NCBI RefSeq assembly: GCF_026130545.1
Contig: NZ_JAMOIM010000031.1
Location: 1 to 54,064 of the forward strand
Direction of reading: 5' to 3'
Origin: Lichenifustis flavocetrariae
GTDB lineage: Bacteria; Pseudomonadota; Alphaproteobacteria; Rhizobiales; Beijerinckiaceae
Length of the DNA: 54,064 bases
Every line of letters begins with the position of its first letter. Within the stretch, counting starts at the first letter, position 1. Both the position numbers and the translations under genes were made by a program. Of this stretch, positions 10,860 to 20,341 are shown one piece after another. The notes beneath the pieces are model-generated. The model was not told where the DNA came from. It did no database searches and saw nothing but the letters and a program-made list of their open reading frames with translations.

Positions 10860-11492
10860 ATGGGACACTCAGAATACGATCCAGGGGTCAAAGACCGGCG
10901 CCCCTGGAACGCCGGCCGTAAGCTCGGCGCGAAACGAGCGCTCAAACCTCAGCAGGTCTGGGCGGTTCGGTTCTGGCTTGATCGAGAAGGCAGGCTTCGC
11001 GACCGGGCCATGTTCGACCTGGCGATCGACAGCAAGCTGCGTGGCTGCGATGTCGTGAAGGTTAAGATCAGCGACCTCGTCGTTGGCGGCCGGGTCCGAA
11101 ACCGCGCCCTCGTGGTCCAGCAGAAGACCGGCCGGCCTGTGCAATTTGAGCTGCTGGAGTCGGCTCGGGGCAGCATCCTGGCTTGGCTTGAACGTCGAGG
11201 CGGATCACTCGACGACTTTGTTTTTCCGAGCCGGATCGACCATGCCCGGCACATGAGCACCCGCCAGTACGCACGGCTTGTCGACGAGTGGGTGACCGGA
11301 ATTGGGTTACGTCCAGAAGACTACGGAACTCATTCACTCCGGCGCACGAAGGCGTCGATCATCTACAAGCAGACTGGTAACTTGCGTGCGGTGCAGATCC
11401 TTCTTGGGCATACGAAGATCGAGAGCACGGTGCGCTATCTCGGCGTGGATGTCGAAGACGCGCTGACCTTGTCTGAACGGACCGAGATCTGA
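10860..11492 (+). CDS. Short tyrosine recombinase/integrase (catalytic domain only)
   Basis: I chose the ATG at 10860 because GGGAG lies eight bases upstream; the frame is open back to 10737 without family similarity. The 210 residues comprise the catalytic domain: the first Arg in LRGCDVVKVKISDL, Lys in VQQKTGRPVQFEL, the HSLRRTKA box, and the LLGHTKIESTVRYLGVD box with the Tyr nucleophile. The usual N-terminal core-binding domain is absent. Such minimal integrases are common on proteobacterial plasmids and ICEs. It probably acts in site-specific recombination of a nearby element, but no attachment site was identified. Confidence 0.85.
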   Translation: MGHSEYDPGVKDRRPWNAGRKLGAKRALKPQQVWAVRFWLDREGRLRDRAMFDLAIDSKLRGCDVVKVKISDLVVGGRVRNRALVVQQKTGRPVQFELLESARGSILAWLERRGGSLDDFVFPSRIDHARHMSTRQYARLVDEWVTGIGLRPEDYGTHSLRRTKASIIYKQTGNLRAVQILLGHTKIESTVRYLGVDVEDALTLSERTEI

Positions 11493-11625
11493 ACATTGGA
11501 GGCGCAGCCCGGCTTGTCGGATCGGCGCTGCGCCTGCGCGGCCATTCCGGGTGATTTCTGCCATTTCTGCGCAGAGGTTACCGATGCGCAAGCGCTGCTG
11601 GGTGCGACTCTGAACGGACCGCTCA

Positions 11626-12531
11626 TTAGACGTGCTGCAGGATCCACCACCAGCAGGGCAGAGTGACGAACGACAGCATGATGCCGAGCCCCACCATCAG
11701 CGTCACCAGGGGAGGATCGAGCCCATATTGAACGGCAACGATCGCGCCACCAATCTGCGGTCCCATTGCGCCTTCGAACAGCGTGACTTGGGCCGCCTCG
11801 CCCGTCGAGCGAAAAAGGCCGAGGTAGATAACGGCGAGGATCGCAGGTCCGATGATCAGCTTGAAGGCCAGTCCAAGACCGAGTGACGTGCGGTGCCCGG
11901 CAAACTGATCCAAGCGGAGTTGCAGGCCGACAGACACAAGGGCCAGCGGTGCAAGCGTGTCGCCGAGTCGATGCAACACGGCAGTCACCCATGCCGGATA
12001 GTCGACGCCGGAAAGCGTGAGGGCAATCACCAGGGCGATGAAGGGTGGGAACGTCGCGATCCGGGTGCCGACCTCGCGGGCTGAGACTTTCTTGCCGGAG
12101 CAAAGGCAAGCGATCACGATGCCGAAAATGCTGAGAACCAGATAGGTCCCGAGCTGGTCGATAATAATCCCGGTCGGCAGGCCACTCGACCCGTAGAACG
12201 TTTCGATCATCGGCAGGCCCACAAAGGATGTGTTTGCCAATCCGGCAGAGAGGATTAACGCGCCGGTCGTGGCCGTCGCCGAGCCTCGAATGCGCCCGAG
12301 CACGAAGAAAGCGAGGCATGAAGCCGCAAAGAGCATCCAGGGCATGGCCGCCGCGGACAGCAGCCCGGGCGTCAGAGCGATTTTATGGATCTGGCCCAGG
12401 ATTAAAGCCGGCAAAGACACATGGATGATGAAGCCGTTTATGGCGACGTGCGCGTTGTCGGGTACCCTGCGCGTCGTACGCAGGACCATGCCAATACCCA
12501 AGCACAGGAAGAGCAAAACGATGTTCGCCAT
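11626..12531 (-). CDS. AEC-family transporter (auxin efflux carrier type)
   Basis: This is an integral membrane protein of about 300 residues with roughly ten hydrophobic segments (e.g. IVLLFLCLGIGMVLR, FIIHVSLPALIL, LILSAGLANTSFVGLPM). The 'N-T-F-G-P' region ANTSFVGLPMIETFYG and the C-terminal repeat GPQIGGAIVAVQYGLDPPLV are characteristic of the AEC family. The start at 12531 (MANIV) places the first helix correctly. AEC members export small organic acids or amino-acid derivatives across the inner membrane; the substrate is not predictable here. It stands alone on the minus strand. Confidence 0.8.
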   Translation of the reverse strand: MANIVLLFLCLGIGMVLRTTRRVPDNAHVAINGFIIHVSLPALILGQIHKIALTPGLLSAAAMPWMLFAASCLAFFVLGRIRGSATATTGALILSAGLANTSFVGLPMIETFYGSSGLPTGIIIDQLGTYLVLSIFGIVIACLCSGKKVSAREVGTRIATFPPFIALVIALTLSGVDYPAWVTAVLHRLGDTLAPLALVSVGLQLRLDQFAGHRTSLGLGLAFKLIIGPAILAVIYLGLFRSTGEAAQVTLFEGAMGPQIGGAIVAVQYGLDPPLVTLMVGLGIMLSFVTLPCWWWILQHV

Positions 12532-12871
12532 ATCAGTCGCCTCATCGCACACGCACTGGTTAGGTCACTTTGGTGTTCCCGCAATCCCCCAAAAGGATGA
12601 GGCCCTTCCTTTCCTTGTCCTCCTGTCGCAAGGCTCCGGGTTAATCAGAGAGCCGCGACAGAGGGCTAAATTTGCCGCAGCGGCCCATCGCTTTGGCTTG
12701 TTTGGGGAGACCCTCAATGCGGAGACAAGAATTCCGTCGTACAACTACAAAGACCACATCCAATGTGGATCGGCGTGCAATAGCGGACGCCGATCAAGGG
12801 GGAAAGTCTGACCCCGGTCAGCTCCGCACCTAATCTGCTGTTCTGTATAACGTATCGGCGTTTTCGTCGGG

Positions 12872-13063
12872 TCACGATCGACGTCGGTCGAGATCCCACC
12901 TGAAATAGATTAGGCTGAAGGGTGAAAGGCTTGCTCTGAACAAGGTAGGCCCAGTTCCGACGCTCATCTGCATGATGACCGGCAAAAGTGCTTCGGCCGC
13001 CTGCGATGAGGTCTGGATGTACGTCACGCCGCTCGCCTTCAACCTCGCGGCCGCCTTGATCAT
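12872..13063 (-). pseudogene. Remnant of an NRAMP-type metal transporter
   Basis: A 63-residue frame includes AARLKASGVTYIQTSSQAAE then ALLPVI. This matches the internal NRAMP stretch 'tL.a.Gvt.IqTa.qAAeALrP'. A degenerate continuation (VGTGPTLFRA) may correspond to the next helix. The rest of the roughly 400-residue transporter is missing on both sides. The match is short, so the call is tentative. The surrounding 12553-13222 region has no other recognisable gene. Confidence 0.45.
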
Positions 13064-13222
13064 AACGAAGATGGCTATGGGGTTGACAGGCCAATGCCGG
13101 CAAGGGTGTCAACGCGGATGCACTGGAATTCAGCCGTCGCCTGTCGGTGCGCGCGGATGGGGGCCTAGCCCCGCGCATTCCCTTCTCGTCCTCCACCTGC
13201 CAGTGAGGCTCGCGCACTATTC

Positions 13223-13843
13223 TCAAAGTGAGACCGTAAGCCAAAACGTCCGCAGCGCCACCACGATCAGTGCGAGGGCCAATGCTTGTCGGCCGAATTC
13301 TTGCCAGTGATGGCGAATTTGAATGGATCGGATGTGGAAGAGAACGACGCCCAAAACGGAAAACCACATCGCGGCAAGCAAGAAAATCGTTAGGCAGGCG
13401 GTCGCCGCTGTGGATGGCGAACAAGCGTGGCTGACGAAGAAGGAGACGAAGAACGGCCCAGACAGAGGATTGCACACTGCTGCCGAGCAACCGATTAGGT
13501 AAGGCTCTCGGAGTGCCAAGATGTCGTCTGTTACATTGATGCGGCGGTCGATCGGAGATGCTCTCAACAAGCGAGATGCGGTTCGAAGCAGCAACAGGCT
13601 GAAGAGGGTGCCGCTGACCTCGCGCAGGATGCGAAGATCCGGGAGTATTGAGGTGCAGGACGCGGCGATGCAGGCGGCCATTGTAGCGCCCGTGGCGATG
13701 CCGAGAGCTGCGGCGATTGGCTCCACGGCCGATCGCCCCAGAGCGCTCCGCATCACAAGTAGGGCGTTCGGCCCTGGAGTGACCATGACCAGCCCGTAGG
13801 AGGTCGCCAGCGACAGCACAGTTGCAAATGATAGATCCATCAT
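13223..13843 (-). CDS. LysE/RhtB-family exporter
   Basis: This protein of about 206 residues starts at MMDLSFATVL (13843); a longer frame to 14005 adds an Arg-rich, non-homologous leader. The N-terminal MVTPGPNALLVM is the LysE/RhtB hallmark (family 'TPGPN'). Six hydrophobic segments follow, including LIGCSAAVCNPLSGPFFVSF (the second conserved 'NPK'-like site, here NPL). Family members export amino acids such as lysine, threonine or homoserine lactones. The substrate is unknown. It is convergent with nothing nearby and is probably monocistronic. Confidence 0.75.
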   Translation of the reverse strand: MMDLSFATVLSLATSYGLVMVTPGPNALLVMRSALGRSAVEPIAAALGIATGATMAACIAASCTSILPDLRILREVSGTLFSLLLLRTASRLLRASPIDRRINVTDDILALREPYLIGCSAAVCNPLSGPFFVSFFVSHACSPSTAATACLTIFLLAAMWFSVLGVVLFHIRSIQIRHHWQEFGRQALALALIVVALRTFWLTVSL

Positions 13844-14202
13844 CGCGCGAGTGAGGCCGTGGATGCCTGCCCGAGACCCGATTTTAGCGGAGGGATGCGG
13901 ACGAAGGTCGAAGATCCCTCGACGTCGGCCCCGGCCGCCTGCCCATCGCCGCTCGCCGCTTTCGATGATGTCGGCGCCAAGGCGCCGGCGCCGAGCACTA
14001 AACAACTCAGGATCCGCCTGCGATCATCGTTCATGTCGGCCCCCAGGGTCACAGCTGTGAGCTTCACATCTCTGGTAAACACCGGCATCATCCATAAGGA
14101 TGAGGCCCGTCACACGATTGGCGGCCGTTACAGCTTTCCGGCTTCCTTCCGGACCTGACTGTCCTACCGACAGCTAGCCGCTACAATGATAAGGGGCCGG
14201 AC

Positions 14203-15357
14203 ATGAGTGCAGCTATCGATGCTGAACGATTTTCGATGCTCGTGAGCCTGATCTACGATGCGGCCATAAGTCCGACGGCTTGGCCGGCAGTCCTCGACGC
14301 AATTCGCACGGAACTGAATTTCGGCAACGCGACACTCTCCATACAGAGCTTGCCGTCGGGCGAGCTTTTACTGAACGAAACGGCGAACATTCCCCAGCAA
14401 TACCTAGCGCGGATGGCCGACTATGGGCCAGAAGTCCTGGACCAATGGGGCGGGCTACCTGTCCTGATGCGACTGCCGCTCGATCAGCCGGCCGTGCTCA
14501 GCCGCATCAACCCGGCTGCGGTGCAGTTCGACGTCACGACAAACCGCTATTCTCTCGAGTGGGCTCGGCCGCAGGGCCTCGTCGACGTCCTTGCCATCCC
14601 GCTGGCACGCGATGAAAGGGCCGTCGGTTCAGTAGCTTTTGGCCGACATGAAAGCGCCGGGCCCATCGCATCGCGCGAGATCGAGGTCGCCTGCCTGTTG
14701 ATACCGCACCTCCAGCGGGCAGCAACCATCGCCCGCATGTTAGATCTGGCGGTTCTCGCACAATCCACCTTCTCGGCCGTCATAGACACGTTATCGGCGC
14801 CTGTGCTGCTCGTCGCCAGCGATCTCAGACTGATCCATGCCAATCCGACGGCCAGACAGATGTTGAGGGCCGCCGACTTGATCCGCGCGCGCGACGGCTT
14901 CATCGTCGCCGTCGCCACCGGCGTTTCGAGGGCCATTGCAGCGGCTGTCTTGCAGGCGGCCCGTGACGAGAGCGCGCTCGGCCGCAAGGGGCTTGGGATT
15001 CCCGTGACGAGCGATGATGGTCGTAAAGGCGCCCTGCACGTCCTGCCTTTGCGGCGCAGCCGCATGACAGCCGACGGCCGGGCCGTTGCAGCGATCTTCG
15101 TTGCGCAGGCAGACCATCCCTTCGTGCCGCCGACCGAAGTCGTTGCGGCTCTCTTCGGGCTCACACCTGCGGAAAGCCGTGTCTTCGAGCATGTCGTCGC
15201 CGGGCGAACGGTTGGAGAGACCGCCCTAGCTCTGGGGGCGGAGATCGCCACCGTAAAGAGCCACCTCCAGCGGATCTTCAGCAAGACCGGCGTGCGGCGT
15301 CAGCTCGATCTCGCAAGGATCGCCTATTCTCTCGCGGCACCGTCAACAATATTGTAA
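14203..15357 (+). CDS. LuxR-family transcriptional regulator
   Basis: This 384-residue protein ends in a GerE/LuxR helix-turn-helix: LTPAESRVFEHVVAGRTVGE, ALGAEIATVKSHLQRIF, then KTGVRRQLDLARI. The middle (about residues 195-250) looks like a PAS-type fold (VLLVASDLRLIHANPTARQM). The first 180 residues resemble the N-terminal region often found in 'helix-turn-helix transcriptional regulator' proteins of Hyphomicrobiales. There is no response-regulator receiver domain and no obvious autoinducer-binding motif. The target is unknown; the nearest downstream genes are divergent or far, so it may act in trans. Confidence 0.85.
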   Translation: MSAAIDAERFSMLVSLIYDAAISPTAWPAVLDAIRTELNFGNATLSIQSLPSGELLLNETANIPQQYLARMADYGPEVLDQWGGLPVLMRLPLDQPAVLSRINPAAVQFDVTTNRYSLEWARPQGLVDVLAIPLARDERAVGSVAFGRHESAGPIASREIEVACLLIPHLQRAATIARMLDLAVLAQSTFSAVIDTLSAPVLLVASDLRLIHANPTARQMLRAADLIRARDGFIVAVATGVSRAIAAAVLQAARDESALGRKGLGIPVTSDDGRKGALHVLPLRRSRMTADGRAVAAIFVAQADHPFVPPTEVVAALFGLTPAESRVFEHVVAGRTVGETALALGAEIATVKSHLQRIFSKTGVRRQLDLARIAYSLAAPSTIL

Positions 15358-15827
15358 CCGGCGAAATGCATCAAAGACTCCTTGTTGAGGCAATTGCTCG
15401 AAAGCGGAACACTCCCGTCTGCCAGAATGCCAAAGAGCGGCCGGACGGCTGCGCGCCCAACCCAGCCGCTCAAATATTTCGGGACCGTCCGCACAAGCAG
15501 CCGTTCCTCTAGCACAATCCCAGCAGCGTTTCTTTATCGAAGACGCTTGGGATCGCGCCGCGCCTGGGCAGGAAGGTGGGAGCGAGCGTGGAGGATCGGC
15601 AGCGGATCGCTACGCGCAACGGCCGGGGTGGCCTGGTGCACGTGGTCCGGAATGGAGGCCGCTTGGTTAAGTGATACACTTCCGGGAGGGGCACGCCGGA
15701 GACGGCCGATTCCACCAACCTTAGAGGCAGTTTCGGTGGCGCCCGCTGCGGTGATGACCGGGCTTGGTGTGAGACACGCGACCGCGACGTTGCAAATGCG
15801 CACCGTAACATCCGTCAGTTCACCTCA
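15358..15827. other. Intergenic, no gene recognised
   Basis: About 470 bases lie between the convergent LuxR and hydrolase genes. Frames in this region are short and lack similarity. No strong hairpin terminator with a U-run was seen. Confidence 0.5.
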
Positions 15828-16880
15828 TTACGTGGTGCCGCAATCGAGAACGGCCTGGGCGAAATCGCGCGGCGCTTCCTGTGGCAGATTGTGGCCAATG
15901 CTGCCCCCGATCAGCCGATGTTCGTACCTGCCGGTGAACTTGCCGGCATAGGATGCCGGCTCCGGATGCGGCGCCCCGTTTGCCTCCCCTTCGAGGGTAA
16001 TGGTCGGTACAGTAATGACCGGCGCGAGGGCCAGGCGGGCCTCCAGCGCATCGTACTGCCGCTCCCCATCGACAAGGCCAAGCCGCCATCGGTAGTTATG
16101 GATAACGATGCCGACATGGTCCGGGTTATCGAACGCCTCGGCACTGCGCGCAAACGTGGCCTCGTCGAATTTCCACTGCGGCGAGGCCGTCTGCCAGATG
16201 AGCTTGGCGAAGTCCCGCCGGCTGGCCTCGTAGCCGGCCTGTCCGCGCGGCGTCGCGAAGTAGAACTGATACCACCAGCTCAGCTCGACGCGGGGTGGCA
16301 GTGGCGACTTGCCCGCCTCTTGGTTTCCGATCAGGTAGCCGCTTACCGACGCGAGGGCGCGGCATCGGTTCGGCCATAGCGCCGCGACGATGCATGCTGT
16401 GCGAGCGCCCCAGTCGAAACCGGCCAGGGTCGCCTGCTGAATTCCGAGCGCGTCCATCAGGGCGAGGACGTCGCTAGCGAAAGCCGCTTGCTGTCCGTTG
16501 CGGGGCGTGATCTGCGAGAGAAAACGCGTTGTGCCGTAGCCGCGCAGATAGGGCACGATCACCCGGAGACCCTTGCCGGCGAGAATCGGCACGACCTCGG
16601 CGAAGGCATGGATGTCGTATGGCCAGCCGTGCAGCAGGATAACCGGCGAACCATCCGCTGGCCCGTCTTCGGCATAGCCGATATTGAGCGGACCCGCCTC
16701 TACCTGCTTTAGTGAAGGGAAGGAAGTGGGAGGGTTGATCACGGGCGTATGCGGCTCGACGCTTTGTGCGGTCGCGGAGCCAACACCGCAAAATGGCGCC
16801 GCCGCAATCGCTGCGGCCCCGATCCCGAGTAGGCGGCGGCGAGACTGTTCGATCACGCTCGGAGATGTGGTTATGCGCAT
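15828..16880 (-). CDS. Exported epoxide-hydrolase-like alpha/beta hydrolase
   Basis: The start at 16880 (MRITTSP) gives a Tat-type signal with a twin-arginine region (SRRRLLGIGAAAIAAAPFCG) and cleavage near ATAQ, so the enzyme is probably periplasmic. The fold shows the HGWP oxyanion motif, a GFDWGAR nucleophile elbow with Asp instead of Ser (epoxide hydrolase or haloalkane dehalogenase type), and a C-terminal GHNLPQEAP with the catalytic His. The cap domain lies between. It likely hydrolyses an epoxide or halide-bearing compound; the substrate is unknown. LysR-type regulator 17137-18042 lies just upstream on the same strand and may control it. Confidence 0.8.
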   Translation of the reverse strand: MRITTSPSVIEQSRRRLLGIGAAAIAAAPFCGVGSATAQSVEPHTPVINPPTSFPSLKQVEAGPLNIGYAEDGPADGSPVILLHGWPYDIHAFAEVVPILAGKGLRVIVPYLRGYGTTRFLSQITPRNGQQAAFASDVLALMDALGIQQATLAGFDWGARTACIVAALWPNRCRALASVSGYLIGNQEAGKSPLPPRVELSWWYQFYFATPRGQAGYEASRRDFAKLIWQTASPQWKFDEATFARSAEAFDNPDHVGIVIHNYRWRLGLVDGERQYDALEARLALAPVITVPTITLEGEANGAPHPEPASYAGKFTGRYEHRLIGGSIGHNLPQEAPRDFAQAVLDCGTT

Positions 16881-17136
16881 GGCTTGGCTCCTGTCATGCC
16901 GCTCATAAGCGATCCTGGCCAATTGTCACGGCTGCTGGACGATAGAAGACAACGTCGATGCTGCGCCGCGTGGCTTATGTCTAGACTACTGTAGTGCGCG
17001 GCCTCTGCGATGTCGCAAGCAACCATCGTCGAGGGCGGCAAGCTGACACTGAGCCGCGCCGCGAGCAAACCGCCATAGCCGGCTCTCTGACTTCCTGCAG
17101 CTATTGGCGAGTTCGGAGAGGCCGTAAGACACGTGT

Positions 17137-18042
17137 TTAAGCTACAAATGGTGTCAATCGCGCTTTCAGCCGGGGCGTCAGCCAGTTGAGGAACACTCGG
17201 AGCTTCAGCGGCATGGGTTTTCTTTCGGTATAGAGTATGTGGACAGGCAAAGGCTCCTTCTCGAATGCCTCCAGAATAACTACAAGTGTGCCGGCTCGCC
17301 TCTCCGCCTCCATTTTGTAAGCCATGACGCGAGCAATCCCGGCGCCGAGGGTAGCCGCTTGGACGGCCGCCTCCGATGTGTTCACGGTGAGCCGCGAGCA
17401 GATGGGGGTCGTAACCTCGGCACCGTCCTTCGCGAACTTCCAGATGCGCGGACGGCCGACCTCGTCGATGGTGATGCAATCATGATCGGACACATCGTCC
17501 AGAGAGACGGGCGTTCCACGACGGGCCAGGTAAGCAGGACTTGCGCACGCGACCACGCGGATCGAACCGATCCGCGTGGCAACCATGCTGCTGTCCGGCA
17601 GCGGCCCGATGCGGATTCCGACGTCGATGTTGTTCTCCATCGGGCTGAGCACTCGATCGCTCAGCAGGAGACGCAAGTTGATTTCAGGATAGACCGCGAG
17701 GAACTCGGAGGCGAGCGGCAACAGGTGCAAGTGCCCGATCCCCCAAGGGGAGGTCACTGTCAGATCGCCTGTCGGCGTTCGATATTCTCCTGATGCCTCC
17801 CGCTCTGCGTCCTCGATTTGCTCGATGATGCGCTTGCACGCCGCGACATAGGACCGGCCCGCTTCGGTCAGCGACATCCGACGAGAGGACCTTTGAAAAA
17901 GCTCCACGTTCAGGTGAGCTTCGAGATCGGAAAGCTTCCGACTGATCGTCGGAACGGAAACACCGATTTTTTTCGAGGCCGCGGATAGGCTGCCCGTTTC
18001 CGCCACGCTGACGACCACAGACATCGAATCGAGGCGATCCAT
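17137..18042 (-). CDS. LysR-type transcriptional regulator
   Basis: The N-terminal winged HTH is clear: MDRLDSMSVVVSVAETGSLS, SKKIGVSVPTISRKLSDLEA, HLNVELFQRSSRRMSLTEAG. The C-terminal part is the periplasmic-binding-protein-like effector domain (NLRLLLSDRVLSPMENNIDV, GIRIGPLPDSSMVATRIG, VNTSEAAVQAATLGAGIARV). I chose the ATG at 18042 over 18084 because the domain starts there. It is divergent from the chloroperoxidase-like gene at 18413, and the 370-base gap is the likely control region. It plausibly regulates that gene and the downstream hydrolase cluster; the inducer is unknown. Confidence 0.9.
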   Translation of the reverse strand: MDRLDSMSVVVSVAETGSLSAASKKIGVSVPTISRKLSDLEAHLNVELFQRSSRRMSLTEAGRSYVAACKRIIEQIEDAEREASGEYRTPTGDLTVTSPWGIGHLHLLPLASEFLAVYPEINLRLLLSDRVLSPMENNIDVGIRIGPLPDSSMVATRIGSIRVVACASPAYLARRGTPVSLDDVSDHDCITIDEVGRPRIWKFAKDGAEVTTPICSRLTVNTSEAAVQAATLGAGIARVMAYKMEAERRAGTLVVILEAFEKEPLPVHILYTERKPMPLKLRVFLNWLTPRLKARLTPFVA

Positions 18043-18412
18043 AATGTACATCCTTTCGGAACACGAAAAGGTTGTTTTCGACAATACCGCTATCCGTTCG
18101 CAGGGTAATAGACTAGCTTGTGATCCAACAAATGGTTGTACGCCTTGTAGGAACGGGTTTGATAAATAGTATTCTGCTCAATACGACAGCTTGCCTCTAT
18201 ATTCATTCATATAAGGCGCCGCAGCGCATAGGACAGGTAGCTCTCTAGGCTCAGGTTCCGGCCGGTTTAATCTTTAAAGCCACGCCGCGACGTCAATTTT
18301 CGACAGTACCTTGAGCCACGATTGTGTTCGCGGCGAGCGAATATCCCAACCACCCACGAGTCCCCGCCGCGCGAGCGGTTCGGCCATGCTCAGAGTCTGG
18401 GGGAACCGCACG

Positions 18413-19233
18413 ATGGGTACCATCACGACGAGAGACGGCACCGACCTGTATTATAAGGATTGGGGGTTAGGCCAGCCAGTCGTGTTCAGCCATGGATGGC
18501 CGTTGAGCGCCGATGCGTTCGAGGACCAGATGTTCTTCCTTGCGAGCCGAGGGTACCGCTGCATCGCCCATGACCGGCGTGGTCACGGTCGTTCCAGTCA
18601 GCCCTGGACGGGTAATGACATGGATACCTATGCCGACGATCTCGCCACCGTTGTCGAATCTCTCAATGTGAGGGACGCCATTCACGTCGGCCACTCGACA
18701 GGCGGCGGGGAAGTCGCCCGCTACATCGGGCGTCACGGCACCAAGCGGGTCGCCAAGGCGGTTCTTATCAGCGCCATACCGCCTGTCATGCTGAAGAGCA
18801 AGGCCAATCCTGGCGGCCTGCCGTTGGAGGCCTTCGACAAGCTTCGAACAGCCGTGCTCGCGGATCGTTCGATGTTTTGGAAAGACTTGAGCCTGCCGTT
18901 CTACGGTTACAATCGCCCCAATGCCGTGATCTCGTCGGGCGTGCAGGAATCCTTTTGGCTGCAGGGCATCTTGGCGGGATTGCCGGCCTCGTATTTCTGC
19001 ATCAAAGCCTTTCAGAGACCGACCTGACTGGCGATCTCCACAAGTTCGACGTTCCAACATTGGTGCTGCATGGCGATGACGACCAGATCGTCCCCACCGC
19101 GGACTCGGCCTTGCTTTCCTCCAAGATTGTCAAGGACGCCAAGCTGGTGGTTTTGAAGGGGGCGCCGCACGGCATGTGCACGACCCACAAGGACCGCATC
19201 AACGCTGAACTGCTCACCTTCATCGAAGGCTAA
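18413..19233 (+). pseudogene. Non-heme chloroperoxidase-like alpha/beta hydrolase, frameshifted
   Basis: The start codon MGTITTRDG at 18413 follows GGGGAAC. The protein shows [33 protein letters not shown], nucleophile elbow GHSTGG, and, in a different frame, FDVPTLVLHGDDDQIVP and the His in LKGAPHGMCTTHKDRIN. This is the perhydrolase/bromoperoxidase family (about 273 residues). The frame changes within CIKAFSETDL at 19010-19012, where three Ts are seen and four are expected. A single base deletion truncates the protein before its catalytic Asp and His. It may be a true null or a homopolymer sequencing error; otherwise the gene looks intact. Confidence 0.85.
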
Positions 19234-19308
19234 CGCACAGGCTTCCAAGCAGGCGGCTTCGTTTTGGGCCGTCGCATTGCATCCCCACCACCAGTTCCTG
19301 GAGCGATC

Positions 19309-20301
19309 ATGCAACCTCCGTTTCTCGCCCCGGTCGTCCGTGCAATGGCGGCGTTGTTTATGCTCTTGGCGGCAGCTCCGCTGGCAACCGCCCATGCGAA
19401 GGCGCCAGCCTGCAGTTCCAGTACAGCCGGAATGCCGGTGCTGCATTACCATACCGCCAGGGTCGATGGCGTTGAATTGTTCTACCGCGAGGCAGGCCCC
19501 GCGGCTGCGCCCACGGTGCTTCTGCTCCACGGGTTTCCGACATCGTCGCACATGTTTCGCAACCTGATCCCGGCCATTGCCGACTGCTACCACGTCATTG
19601 CACCCGACTATCCCGGCTTTGGCGAGAGCGCCGCTCCCGACCACACAACCTTCGCCTATACGTTCGGCCACTATGCTGACCTGATGGATGGCCTGCTCGG
19701 CCAACTCGGCGCCAAGCAATATGCCATGTACGTCATGGATTACGGGGCGCCGGTCGGCTACCGGCTCGCCCTCAAGCATCCGGAGCGTGTGACGGCGCTC
19801 ATCGTGCAGAACGGCAACGCCTATGAAGAAGGTCTCAAGGCCTTCTGGGATCCGATCAAGGCCTACTGGGCCGACGGCTCGAAGGCCCATCGGGACGCCT
19901 TGAGTTTCCTCGTCGCACCGGAAACGACCAAGTTTCAGTACACCGACGGCGTTGCCGACGTCACCCGCATCGATCCGGACAACTGGTCCCACGACCAAGC
20001 GCTGCTCGACCGGCCGGGCAACAAAGACATCCAACTCGATCTCTTCCACGATTACGGCAGCAATGTTCCGCTCTATCCGCAGTTCCAGGCGTTCTTCAGA
20101 GAGAAGAAGCCGCCAACGCTTATCGTCTGGGGCAAGAACGACAAAATCTTCCCGGCGGACGGTGCAGGGCCTTACCTCCGTGATCTTCCCGATGCGGAAG
20201 TTCACATGATCGACACCGGCCACTTCGCGCTGGAAGACAAGGCCGATGTGATGGTGCCCCTGATCCATGACTTTCTCGACCGAAAGCTCGCTCCGCAGTG
20301 A
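19309..20301 (+). CDS. Secreted haloalkane-dehalogenase/epoxide-hydrolase-like enzyme
   Basis: The start at 19309 yields a Sec signal peptide ([20 protein letters not shown], cleavage near AHA). The mature protein has [34 protein letters not shown], a nucleophile elbow VMDYGAPVG with Asp, the catalytic acid region [12 protein letters not shown], and [12 protein letters not shown] with the His. The Asp nucleophile favours dehalogenase or epoxide hydrolase chemistry over esterase. It is probably periplasmic. It begins a co-directional run with the following MBL gene 40 bases downstream. Substrate unknown. Confidence 0.8.
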   Translation: MQPPFLAPVVRAMAALFMLLAAAPLATAHAKAPACSSSTAGMPVLHYHTARVDGVELFYREAGPAAAPTVLLLHGFPTSSHMFRNLIPAIADCYHVIAPDYPGFGESAAPDHTTFAYTFGHYADLMDGLLGQLGAKQYAMYVMDYGAPVGYRLALKHPERVTALIVQNGNAYEEGLKAFWDPIKAYWADGSKAHRDALSFLVAPETTKFQYTDGVADVTRIDPDNWSHDQALLDRPGNKDIQLDLFHDYGSNVPLYPQFQAFFREKKPPTLIVWGKNDKIFPADGAGPYLRDLPDAEVHMIDTGHFALEDKADVMVPLIHDFLDRKLAPQ

Positions 20302-20341
20302 GCCGCATGTCGCGGTTCTGAACCGAGGATCGGGGGACGAG

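Noticed and set aside
12714-13490. 258-codon minus-strand frame between the transporters
   Set aside because: It overlaps the LysE gene in another frame and has no homology; only the short NRAMP-like frame within the region is suggestive.
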